From positions 77,265-117,881 of the forward strand of contig JAFBAP010000159.1 of NCBI GenBank assembly GCA_019247695.1: a stretch of 40,617 bases of DNA, read 5' to 3'. Position numbers and translations under genes: made by a program. This document shows, in pieces, positions 33,857 through 40,617 of this stretch. The notes below the pieces were generated by a model. That model saw nothing but the letters and a program-made list of their open reading frames with translations. It ran no database searches and was not told the DNA's origin. The DNA is from Verrucomicrobiota bacterium (lineage in GTDB: Bacteria; Verrucomicrobiota; Verrucomicrobiia; Chthoniobacterales; JAFAMB01). Every line of letters starts with the position of its first letter. Positions within the stretch are counted from its first letter, which is position 1.

Positions 33857-35206
33857 GTGTATCAGGAAACCAACTTTGACGGCCTCGTCGGGCCCACCCA
33901 CAATTATGCCGGGCTCTCCTTCGGCAACTACGCATCGATGCGCAGCCGTGCCGCGGTTTCCAACCCCCAGGCGGCGGCCCTGCAGGGACTGGCGAAAATG
34001 CGCGTCGTGGCGGGATTCGGCGTTTGCCAGGCCGTTCTGCCGCCACTGGCGCGGCCGGCGCTCGGAACCTTGCGCCGTTTGGGCTTTACCGGCACACGAG
34101 CTCAGGTGATCGAAAAAGCCTGCCGCGTTGCCCCTGAATTACTGATCGCTTGTTACTCGGCCTCGAGCATGTGGAGCGCCAATGCGGCCACGACCACACC
34201 GAGCCTCGACGCTGAAGACGGCCGGGTTCACTTTACGCCCGCCAACCTCGTAACCAACTTCCATCGCTCACTCGAGGCCGCCGAGACCGCCGCGCTCTGG
34301 CAAGCCATCTTTGCTAACCCGGAGCATTTTACGCATCATCCCCCGCTCCCGGCCAACCTGGTCCTGAGCGATGAGGGAGCCGCCAATCACACCCGGCTGG
34401 CGTCACGGCACGGGCTGCCCGGGATCCACCTGTTCGTGCATGGACGCACAGGGTTCGCGCCGCTGACCGAGGGGCATTTCCCCCGGCGCCAGACGCTGGA
34501 AGCGGGTGAAGTCGTCGCGCGCATGCACGCCCTCTCCCTGGAACGCGTCGTCCATGCCCGGCAAAATCCGGCTGCCATCGAGGCCGGCGCCTTCCACAAT
34601 GACGTGATCGCCACGGGCAATGAACGCGTTTTTCTTTACCACCAGCTCGCTTTCGCAGATCCGTCCCAGGTAAGTAAACGGCTTGCCCAGGCTTATGCCG
34701 GCGTGAGCGAGGACGCCTTCTGCCTGCGCGAGATCACCGGGTTCAGCCTGGGTGACGCCGTGCGTTCCTATTTCTTCAACTCCCAGCTCCTGACCCTGCC
34801 TGATGGCGCGATGCTGCTGCTGGCGCCGGAAGAGTGCCGGGCCGTTCCGCCGGTCGCAGAGGTCATCGGGGCGTTGATCGCCGACCCGGAATGCCCGATC
34901 AACCAGGTGCAATTCGTTAACTTGCGAGAGAGTATGCGAAACGGCGGTGGGCCCGCTTGCCTGCGGAATCGTGTGGTGCTGTCCGACGTTGAACGGGCCG
35001 GCCTGTCAGGGCGGGTCTTGTTCGACCAGGGATTGGATGCGGCTCTAACGTCATGGATTAAAAAACGTTATCGGATCGCGTTATCCTGGGACGACCTGCG
35101 CGACCCGCAATTCCCGGGCGAAATTGAGACGGCCCTGGACGAACTTACGCAGATCCTCCAATTAGGGTCGATTTACCCGTTTCAACAAACGGGGGAATGG
35201 GCATGA
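33857..35206 (+). CDS. astB: N-succinylarginine dihydrolase
   Basis: AstB hydrolyses N2-succinylarginine to N2-succinylornithine, two ammonia and CO2. The 449-residue protein has NFDGLVGPTHNYAGLS at its start, NLVLSDEGAANHTRLAS (conserved acid), GAFHNDVIATGNE (His) and RNGGGPACLRNRV with the nucleophile Cys368, so the active site is complete. The start is GTG at 33857. Its TGA stop overlaps the ATG of the following M20 hydrolase (ATGA), so all three genes form one operon. The last 30 residues (DELTQILQLGSIYPFQ) match the family. Confidence 0.96.
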   Translation: MYQETNFDGLVGPTHNYAGLSFGNYASMRSRAAVSNPQAAALQGLAKMRVVAGFGVCQAVLPPLARPALGTLRRLGFTGTRAQVIEKACRVAPELLIACYSASSMWSANAATTTPSLDAEDGRVHFTPANLVTNFHRSLEAAETAALWQAIFANPEHFTHHPPLPANLVLSDEGAANHTRLASRHGLPGIHLFVHGRTGFAPLTEGHFPRRQTLEAGEVVARMHALSLERVVHARQNPAAIEAGAFHNDVIATGNERVFLYHQLAFADPSQVSKRLAQAYAGVSEDAFCLREITGFSLGDAVRSYFFNSQLLTLPDGAMLLLAPEECRAVPPVAEVIGALIADPECPINQVQFVNLRESMRNGGGPACLRNRVVLSDVERAGLSGRVLFDQGLDAALTSWIKKRYRIALSWDDLRDPQFPGEIETALDELTQILQLGSIYPFQQTGEWA

Positions 35207-36387
35207 CCGCACTCGCTTACCTCCAGAGCCAGCGTGAACGGATGATTGAATGCGCCTGCCGATGGTCAAGTCAGAACTCGGGCAGCCGGAACCTGGCGGG
35301 TTTGACCGTTCTCAGTGAGATGATCCTGGACGCCTTTGCCGAATTACTCAAACCCGCTTTCTCCGGGAAACGGTGGCTGGCGGCAACCGGCGAAACCCGC
35401 ACGCCGATGCTCGTCCTGCAAAAACGCCCGGAAGCACCCCGGCAGGTCTTCCTGTTCGGCCACCTCGACACGGTCTTCGGGCCGGAACACCCGTTTCAGA
35501 CGGTTACCCCGCTGGGGGAAGACCGGATTCAGGGACCGGGTTTATGCGATATGAAAGGCGGTCTGGTCGTCATGCTGCATGGCCTCGCGGCGTATGAACG
35601 TTTCGTCGAACCGAAACGGATCGGGTGGACGGTAGCCATCAACGCGGATGAAGAGCTCGGCTCACCTGCTTCTTCCGGCGAACTGCTGGAAGCCGCCCGT
35701 AACCACCATTTCGCGTTCGGCTTCGAACCGGCGCTTGCCTCCGGCGCGCTGGCTTCTCAACGCCGCGGTTCGGGGACCTTCCTTCTCCGGTTCCGCGGGC
35801 GCGCCGCCCATAGCGGCCGCAACCCGCGGGATGGCCGGAATGCCCTGGTGCCGCTGGCCCGTTTCGTGTTGCACTGCGAAGAGTTGAACGCGAAACGCGA
35901 CACCATTTTTCTCAACCCTGCGGAAGTTACCGGGGGAATCGCCACCAACATGGTGCCCGATCTGGCAACGTGCCGCATCAATGTGCGGACGTCATCGGCC
36001 GACGATGAGCGCTGGGTGCATGACGCGCTTCACGCTTTTATCGCCTCCATCCACAACGCGTCCGATTACCGGGTAGAACTTGAAGGACGGTTTACCGCCC
36101 CGCCGAAAGCCTTGACTCCCGAGACCCTGAACCTAATCGAGCTCGCCCGGCAGGCCGGCCATGAACTCGGGATCGAGATCAGCGCGGAGCCGACGGGAGG
36201 CACTTGTGACGGTAACCGCCTGGCCGCCGCAGGCGTTCCTAACCTCGACAACCTGGGTGTGCGCGGCGGTAACCTGCACAGCGCCGAAGAGTTTATCTAT
36301 GCCGCCAGCCTGCCGGAAAGAGCGCAACTCCTTTTTATCATGTTGCGCCGGATCAACGATACCGGAGGTACAGCGATCCACCAATAA
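35203..36387 (+). CDS. M20 family metallohydrolase (ArgE/DapE/CPG2-like)
   Basis: A ~395-residue zinc amidohydrolase of the M20 family. Metal and catalytic residues are visible: LFGHLDTVFG (His87, Asp89), GLCDMKGG (Asp116), INADEELGSP (Glu150, Glu151), FGFEPAL (Glu) and GNLHSAEEF (His), with the dimerisation-domain motif GRAAHSGRNP. The overall style is nearest carboxypeptidase G2/ArgE/DapE. The ATG at 35203 overlaps the astB stop, implying a linked role. I infer that it may desuccinylate succinylornithine or another N-succinyl amino acid, replacing AstC-AstD-AstE. AstE itself is an M14 enzyme and is absent. The substrate is not provable from sequence. Confidence 0.9.
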   Translation: MTALAYLQSQRERMIECACRWSSQNSGSRNLAGLTVLSEMILDAFAELLKPAFSGKRWLAATGETRTPMLVLQKRPEAPRQVFLFGHLDTVFGPEHPFQTVTPLGEDRIQGPGLCDMKGGLVVMLHGLAAYERFVEPKRIGWTVAINADEELGSPASSGELLEAARNHHFAFGFEPALASGALASQRRGSGTFLLRFRGRAAHSGRNPRDGRNALVPLARFVLHCEELNAKRDTIFLNPAEVTGGIATNMVPDLATCRINVRTSSADDERWVHDALHAFIASIHNASDYRVELEGRFTAPPKALTPETLNLIELARQAGHELGIEISAEPTGGTCDGNRLAAAGVPNLDNLGVRGGNLHSAEEFIYAASLPERAQLLFIMLRRINDTGGTAIHQ

Positions 36388-36549
36388 GATGATAATCCGC
36401 CGCGCGGGCTCAAAGAATGCCCGCACCCTACCCGGCAGTTCTTCACTTGCGGGATTTATTCTACGCCGGCCACGGCGGGCAGATGATACTCGTTTTTAAG
36501 CTGGTTCAGCAGCATTGAGGGTCCGAGGGTCAGATGGTACTTTACCGGC

Positions 36550-37176
36550 ATGCCCTCCGCGGACCTGGAACGCATCGCCGAGGAACTTAACGGGATGTTG
36601 CGCGCCGAGTCCGAGCGGCGGCAACGCTTCCGCGAGTCCCTGCAACCGGAGGACAAAGCCGAGTTCATCAACGGCGTGGCCGTATTCCATTCCCCCGCGA
36701 CGCTGCGCCATACCATCGGCCGCCAAAACCTCACGGTTATTCTGAGAAGCTGGATTATTCCCCGGCGGCTTGGAACCGTGCTCGATGAGAAGGCGCTTTG
36801 CGCTTTCCAGCGAAACGACTACGAACCCGACATCGCCTGCTTCAGCGCCGAGCAATCCGCGCAGTTCAGCCCGGACCAAAGACTTTTTCCGGTGCCGGCT
36901 CTCATTGTGGAGGTGCTCTCGCCCTCGACGGAGGCCAACGACCGGGGCGTCAAATTTGATGATTACGCCCGCAGCGGCGTGCGCGAGTACTGGTTGGTGG
37001 ACCCGCGTGCCGAAACCGTCGAAATCCATGCGGGAGCCAACGGCGCGTTCGAACGGGTGGAATCGGGCGAGACCGGGCGATTGCGGTCACGCTTCCTGGA
37101 AGGTTTAGGGGTTGACCTTCGTGCAGCCTTCAACCCCGAATCCGCGTTACGGGAGGCCGCCCGCTTTTCTTTATAG
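36550..37176 (+). CDS. Uma2 family (DUF820) putative endonuclease
   Basis: A 208-residue PD-(D/E)XK-like protein of the Uma2/DUF820 family, whose function is mostly unknown; many copies occur in cyanobacteria and related phyla. It shows EFINGVAVFHSPAT, YEPDIACF (catalytic Asp), LIVEVLSPSTEANDRGVKFDDYA (Glu-x-Leu and Lys) and GVREYWLVDP. No partner gene is present. The ATG at 36550 follows a 162-base gap after the M20 gene. Its last codons overlap the remnant of hsdR on the other strand (37171-37176), so its 3' end marks a recombination junction. Confidence 0.9.
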   Translation: MPSADLERIAEELNGMLRAESERRQRFRESLQPEDKAEFINGVAVFHSPATLRHTIGRQNLTVILRSWIIPRRLGTVLDEKALCAFQRNDYEPDIACFSAEQSAQFSPDQRLFPVPALIVEVLSPSTEANDRGVKFDDYARSGVREYWLVDPRAETVEIHAGANGAFERVESGETGRLRSRFLEGLGVDLRAAFNPESALREAARFSL

Positions 37177-37317
37177 GAAAGCGCGCAGCCAGCTTGTCAT
37201 CACGACCTCGCGGAGTTCGCGCTCGATCTGGTCGCCATACTCATAGCGATAGGGGAGCGCAAGCAGTCGCTCGATCGTCGTTTGCTCAAATTGCGACTCG
37301 ATTCCTTGGTTTGGCAT
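37171..37317 (-). pseudogene. hsdR: hsdR 5' fragment (Type I restriction R subunit, truncated)
   Basis: A 48-codon reading frame from ATG at 37317 to TAA at 37171. Its translation starts MPNQGIESQFEQTTIERLL and continues YRYEYGDQI, then ELREVVMTSWLRAFL. The arrangement (N-terminal helix, tyrosine-rich turn, VV...LRAFL) resembles the first ~50 residues of HsdR proteins, and it sits where hsdR is expected in the minus-strand order hsdM, hsdS, accessory genes. Everything after residue 48 (nuclease and helicase domains) is gone; the frame runs into the Uma2 gene's 3' end and stops. The fragment is short, so family assignment rests on position as much as on sequence. Confidence 0.6.
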
Positions 37318-37361
37318 CGCGCGATGGCTTGGGTTGTCCCTTCGGCGCCCGCTTGCATTCG

Positions 37362-38502
37362 CTAATGCGGCAGGATTTTTTCAAAGTGCACCACGTCCAT
37401 TAGCGAACGTGGCTGTCGCCCCGGGTGAACTTTTCCCGTTACCTTTACATAAGCCCCCTCAGTCATATGGACATCGTCTGCAGCGGCGTATTGATCCGCC
37501 GTAAGGCTGGTTCGCGCCTGCACCGGTTCCCCATCGCTGAGCAGCAGTGCCAAAATCACCTCGCCCGCCCGACGGGCCGTCCGGCTGCATTGCGCCGTCG
37601 AGACGCTCTACCGTACCAATAAAAGTATCTTCCTGGTGCTGCTCGGGGGAACGCAACGCTCGGCGGACCTCCTCGATGCGCGAGAAGTAATCCCACTGAA
37701 TGCGGATCCGTGCCGGCATTACCTCACCCGCCGGCAGGGGCGTTGAGATGGCCCAGGAAATGTCCACCTCCAGCGAATTCTTCAAGGCATCATCCTCGAA
37801 GCGGGTCAACGCCTCGCACAAATTAGAGGAAATGACGGGAGTGGCCATTTTCTGCACATTTTCGATAAGTTGCGACAGCGTGTCGGCTTCAATGGCCGTC
37901 ACCAACTCGTGCAATGCCCGCTTCACTGTGAGCATCGTTCGACGCACGAACGGTGCGTCCACCTCTCCCGGAAAAAGCGCCGCCTGCACGTCAAGCGCGC
38001 GGACTGGACACGAGACCTTCACAACAAAGCTTCCCGGCTCTGTATGGCGAAATTGCGATGCTTCGATGAGCTGTTGCGCTTCGCTTCGGCTGAGCCGAGG
38101 GTGATGGCTCTGCGGTTTCAGCACCGTGCAGGATGCCGCCAGCAGGAGCTGCTGGGCACCGCTGACAACACTGCCGACGAACGCCAGTGGCAATGCCCCT
38201 CCGACGTCGCACGAGGTATCAATACGAAAGCGAAGTGTGTCATCGTTCACCTCCTGTAAAGCGCTCAAAACGTCGGGAAGAGGGCGCCCTTCCAGCAGCG
38301 CGAGCTTTTCCGCCGCCAGCATCACGGCTTCGGTGTAGTCCGGCGCCGTCGTATCGATCGGGAAGACCAATTGCCGTCGGTCGAATTTGGGATGACTTAG
38401 CACAAAGAGCCGGTCCCTCAGCCCGTCAGGGACCAGTACCCAGCCGCGCGATTTTGCATAATCACGCAGATCGGTAGGGGCCACGAGGAAAGCGTTGGTC
38501 AT
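37362..38502 (-). pseudogene. Unknown accessory protein of Type I R-M operon, frameshifted near C-terminus
   Basis: From ATG 38502 the frame encodes about 313 plausible residues (start MTNAFLVAPTDLRDY; YAKSRGWVLVPDGL; FIGTVERLDG at the end), then turns into Arg/Gly-rich junk. The other frame picks up at about 37585 and continues RAGEVILALLLSDGE, YAAADDVHMTEGAYVKVTG, MDVVHFEKILPH to a stop at 37362. Joining them restores a ~380-residue protein whose tail (FIGTVERL...VTGKVHPGRQ...VVHFEKI) looks like an OB-fold-type beta barrel. I know of no family name. The one-base slip is in a GC-rich stretch near 37565-37590. The gene overlaps the upstream DUF4365 frame by ATGA. Confidence 0.7.
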
Positions 38503-39039
38503 GGCGCAACGTAGGTCGGAAGATCGCGCCGCGACAGCCGCGACGCCAGCGCCCTCAGCTCGGTCGGGCTAAAAGGCTTGCGCTTTCGGTATATACACTG
38601 TAGCGCCGCTCCGATTGCTTGTGGCTGCCGCTCCACGCAGGCTCACCCAATAGCCGCAGCGCCTCAGCGCGAGTTCGTCTTCTGTGTGCGAGATCCATTC
38701 TGCAGCATCTGGCGGAAGAAAGAGGACGACAAGAATACGAGCCACGTCTACGGTCGCTGCTCGGAGGTCGTCGTATCGGTTGACTCCGGCAAGAAAATAA
38801 GAACGATGCATTCCGTTGTCCCCGGGTGGCTGGATCGTCGCCTTCAACTGGATTTTGAGGTCTACCTCCGTAAGGTAACCGCCGTTATCGAACGGCGCCC
38901 ACGCTGTTACCCGCGCGTCCACTCCATTGTTATCCTCGTGGCGGCCGCTCACGGAGCATGCCATGCCAGCTTTCGCCGCAATCGCGTGAACGTAAGCGTA
39001 ACTGAGTTCCGACTCAATATCCGGAAGAGAGAGCGTGCA
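38499..39039 (-). pseudogene. DUF4365 protein, frameshifted
   Basis: DUF4365 (PF14280) proteins are nuclease-like accessory proteins of unknown role, often found in defence loci. The translation reads PDIESELSYAYVHAIAAKAG, then DNNGVDARV, VDLKIQLKAT, SYFLAGVNRYDDLR, RILVVLFLPPDAAEWI and CGYWVSLRGA, then TVYIPKAQAF, which fits the family order. Two lesions: no start codon in frame, because the frame opens after a TAG just upstream and an ATG about 15 codons before the core is out of frame; and TTTT near 38571-38576 creates a TAG after QAF. Removing one T gives FSPTELRALASRLSRRDL and a stop overlapping the next ATG. An internal ATG at 38964 would lack the conserved N-terminus. Confidence 0.8.
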
Positions 39040-39105
39040 TCGTTCAGCGTCGCCTGTAGGCTACAGACTTCACGCGTTGTTGACCAACTTAAACTCAGAC
39101 CATTG

Positions 39106-39250
39106 TCATGCCTTAGCCTCAATCATCTGCTCCGCGTTGCGCACCCGCAGATCGCCCGACAGCAGTTTCGGCAGCAGCATGCTACGTAGGGCGGCGAGGG
39201 TGTGGGATTCAGCTTGATTACAGATAATCTGCTGGTACCATGGCGATATC
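39106..39250 (-). pseudogene. hsdS: hsdS C-terminal remnant (Type I specificity subunit)
   Basis: In-frame translation from about 39250 to the TGA at 39106 gives EALAVFTELISPWYQQI, then AESHTLAALRSMLLPKLLSG and DLRVRNAEQMIEAKA. ES.TLAALR..LLPKLLSG is the diagnostic C-terminus of HsdS proteins. Both target-recognition domains and the first conserved region are missing; the fragment is joined directly to the decayed hsdM. The specificity of the original system cannot be recovered. Confidence 0.85.
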
Positions 39251-40103
39251 AGTTCGGTGAATACCGCGAGCGCCTCAGCAGAAGGACAAACGCACGTGAA
39301 GCGATCGTGTTCGCAAAGAGCTGGCCGGTAAGTGTAACGACGCGATCGACGAAGTCATCTTCCACAGCGCCTTTTGGACGACGAGCTGCGCCGTCTCGGA
39401 GTTCGACAGCTCGCCTGTCGCCACGGCGACGCCCGCTGTGCCACCCGGCTCGCGCGCGCCCGGCGCTTTTAGATACGCGAGGAAGTGGAGCATCTGCATC
39501 GTGTTCGCATTGCGTGGTGCGAGCGGGAGAGGGTGATAGAGGACGGGGTGAAGTATTCGCCGCCACGCTTCCCCTCTGACGAGGCAAACCGCCAGCCTCG
39601 AAACGAAAGATGTCCTTTGAGAAAAGGTCCACCAGACCGGCAATATTTTGCTAATCTAGATTTGACCCTGCGTAGATCACCGGAAGCAGGCATCTGAGTT
39701 TCGGAAAGCTGGCCTCGAGCAGATCGAGAATGTTGTCAAGGCGAACCTTTACGTCGTCCGTGCGGGCGATCTTCACTATGTTTTCCCAGCGCGCCTCCTC
39801 TGGGACGAGGAAAACCTGTTTGCTCAGGTAAAGATCAGCGTCCTCGCGGAGGGAGAGCATGAGCTGCTTGTCAGTGGTGTGCAGGTCGCTTGGCGGATCG
39901 ACGATCTCGGCGTCGATCTCCGAGCGACGCTCCTCGTAACGTAGCGAGTGGAAGCGTAGGAAGATGAACGGCAGCACGTCGCGTTTGTAATCGGCCGGCG
40001 TAATGTTGCAGCGCAATGCAATTGCCGCATTCCACAACTCCTTGAGCAGGTCGGCGTGGACGTTGCTGCCGTTCTTCTTATAGGTCGTCTTGCCTTTCTT
40101 CAT
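39249..40103 (-). pseudogene. hsdM: hsdM pseudogene (Type I R-M adenine methyltransferase)
   Basis: The first 150 codons (40103-39651) are intact and match the HsdM N-terminal domain: ELWNAAIALRCNITPADYK, FLVPEEARWENIV, FPKLRCLLPVIYAGSNLD. A TAG at 39651-39653 interrupts just after this; the frame then goes on QNIAGLVDLFSKD. A one-base loss in a T-run shifts the next part, FASSEGKRGGEYFTPSSI. Then about 100 residues are missing, including the SAM-binding DPCCGSGG and catalytic NPPF motifs. The frame resumes at NANTMQMLHFLAYLKAPGA and GGTAGVAVATGELSNSETAQL, shifts again near 39365, and ends VEDDFVDRVVTLTGQLFANT. No active methyltransferase can be made. Confidence 0.9.
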
Positions 40104-40617
40104 CAGTCCATTGGAGAGATTGGACGAAACCAGTGCGGCTGAGGTGGCACGGTGCCGACAAAAATATTGCTGTCCGATGTAAAAGCTCGGCGCTTCTCAT
40201 TCACACGGAAGCGCCCGCCCCCTGGGAGCCACTGCCGGAGTGAAGGCAAGAAAGCGGCCAACGCTCCGGAAACGGGTGGATAAGGCGATATGCCTGCGTG
40301 CTGTGAGAGCTGGACCAGGGCTCCATTCACCTCCATCCGGATCTCTTCGAGATTGTGTGATGGCGAGCGCGGCGCATTGGGCGCGGCAAACGTGTAGGAT
40401 GAACCGCAGAGCGGTCCTGTCCACTGCGAACCAGGATGCGGCGTGGCGCTTGGATCGAGTGTTCCACGCAGGACCTTGATCTACTCCCACCAAACGTTCC
40501 AATGGTGGGTGGAGGCTTTTAGAAAGGAGCCACGCGGCATTAGCAACGCTGCTGGACTCAGCTAGCGGCTCCGAACCCAACACCCAACCCCTCCGACCTC
40601 TGAGCTAAGAGGCAGCG
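40104..40617. other. Non-coding or decayed flank upstream of hsdM
   Basis: About 510 bases with no recognisable gene on either strand; open frames here have no protein-like features. An AT-richer patch at 40155-40180 could hold the old hsdM promoter. A hairpin CCCACCA/TGGTGGG with a 10-base loop lies at 40486-40509. The last ~25 bases resemble a tRNA D-arm in reverse, but no complete tRNA can be folded. Confidence 0.5.

Noticed and set aside
38569-38964. Intact 131-residue gene starting at the internal ATG 38964
   Set aside because: Conserved DUF4365 sequence continues upstream in the same frame (ELSYAYVHAIAAKAG) and downstream after one base is removed, so this is a piece of a broken gene.
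40103-40336. 77-codon frame ending at the hsdM start
   Set aside because: No recognisable features; the overlap with hsdM is by chance, and composition is like neighbouring non-coding DNA.
40560-40617. tRNA-like sequence at the right edge (minus strand CTTAGCTCAGAGGT resembles a D-arm)
   Set aside because: No acceptor stem, anticodon stem or TTCGA T-loop can be built with it; the resemblance covers only about 15 bases, and the window ends there.

Overview
The window is a GC-rich, gene-dense bacterial chromosome segment. There is no rRNA, no credible tRNA, no transposase and no CRISPR array. Gene content and style (GlnD, AzgA-type NCS2 permease, an MBL-exonuclease/DNA-ligase fusion, an AstA/AstB pair, intergenic arrays of 7-bp and 9-bp GC-rich repeats, few visible Shine-Dalgarno sites) fit a Verrucomicrobiota-like soil or environmental bacterium. 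That assignment is inference; there is no 16S or marker phylogeny here.

Layout. (1) 1-7.2 kb, minus strand: NCS2 purine permease, a two-unit FtsX/MacB-type ABC permease and glnD. The glnD-permease gap is almost entirely one perfect 29-bp inverted repeat. (2) 7.4-9.2 kb: a small Cys-containing conserved protein, a dense composite repeat region and a lone sugar-type ABC substrate-binding protein. (3) 9.4-12.8 kb, plus: a ClC antiporter/channel with CBS domains, a translationally coupled NfeD-type membrane serine protease, a small His-rich secreted protein and a terminator. (4) 13.0-16.6 kb: methyltransferase-like protein, HNH endonuclease (minus), PHP phosphoesterase and GH5 glycosidase. The last two are separated only by a 63-bp heptamer array whose first unit supplies the stop codon. 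(5) 16.6-17.2 kb: a nested inverted-repeat element. (6) 17.2-23.8 kb, minus: a seven-gene run STAS - PP2C phosphatase - grpE - dnaJ - rsmE - amidase - murI with overlaps or tiny gaps, coupling partner-switch-type signalling to chaperones and cell-wall genes. (7) 25.0-28.2 kb: a single-polypeptide MBL/beta-CASP exonuclease plus ATP-dependent DNA ligase, and a HARE-HTH-like protein. (8) 28.9-32.7 kb: serine acetyltransferase, a small membrane protein, mannose-1-phosphate guanylyltransferase, ruvX and truA. (9) 32.8-36.4 kb: astA, astB and an M20 hydrolase, tightly packed. AstC, AstD and AstE are absent, which suggests a short arginine-to-ornithine route. (10) 36.5-40.6 kb: a Uma2-family gene followed by the wreck of a Type I restriction-modification operon on the minus strand.

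The most informative hidden content is in 37.17-40.10 kb. Conceptual translation across frames recovers, in minus-strand order: an hsdM pseudogene (amber stop, indels, missing catalytic core), the last ~48 residues of an HsdS, a frameshifted DUF4365 protein, a frameshifted unknown protein with a possible OB-like tail, and the first 48 codons of HsdR. HsdR is cut off exactly at the 3' end of the Uma2 gene. DUF4365 and the unknown protein were once joined by an ATGA overlap, so they look like dedicated accessory genes of this R-M operon. The two other systems worth testing are the AstA-AstB-M20 cluster and the exonuclease-ligase fusion.
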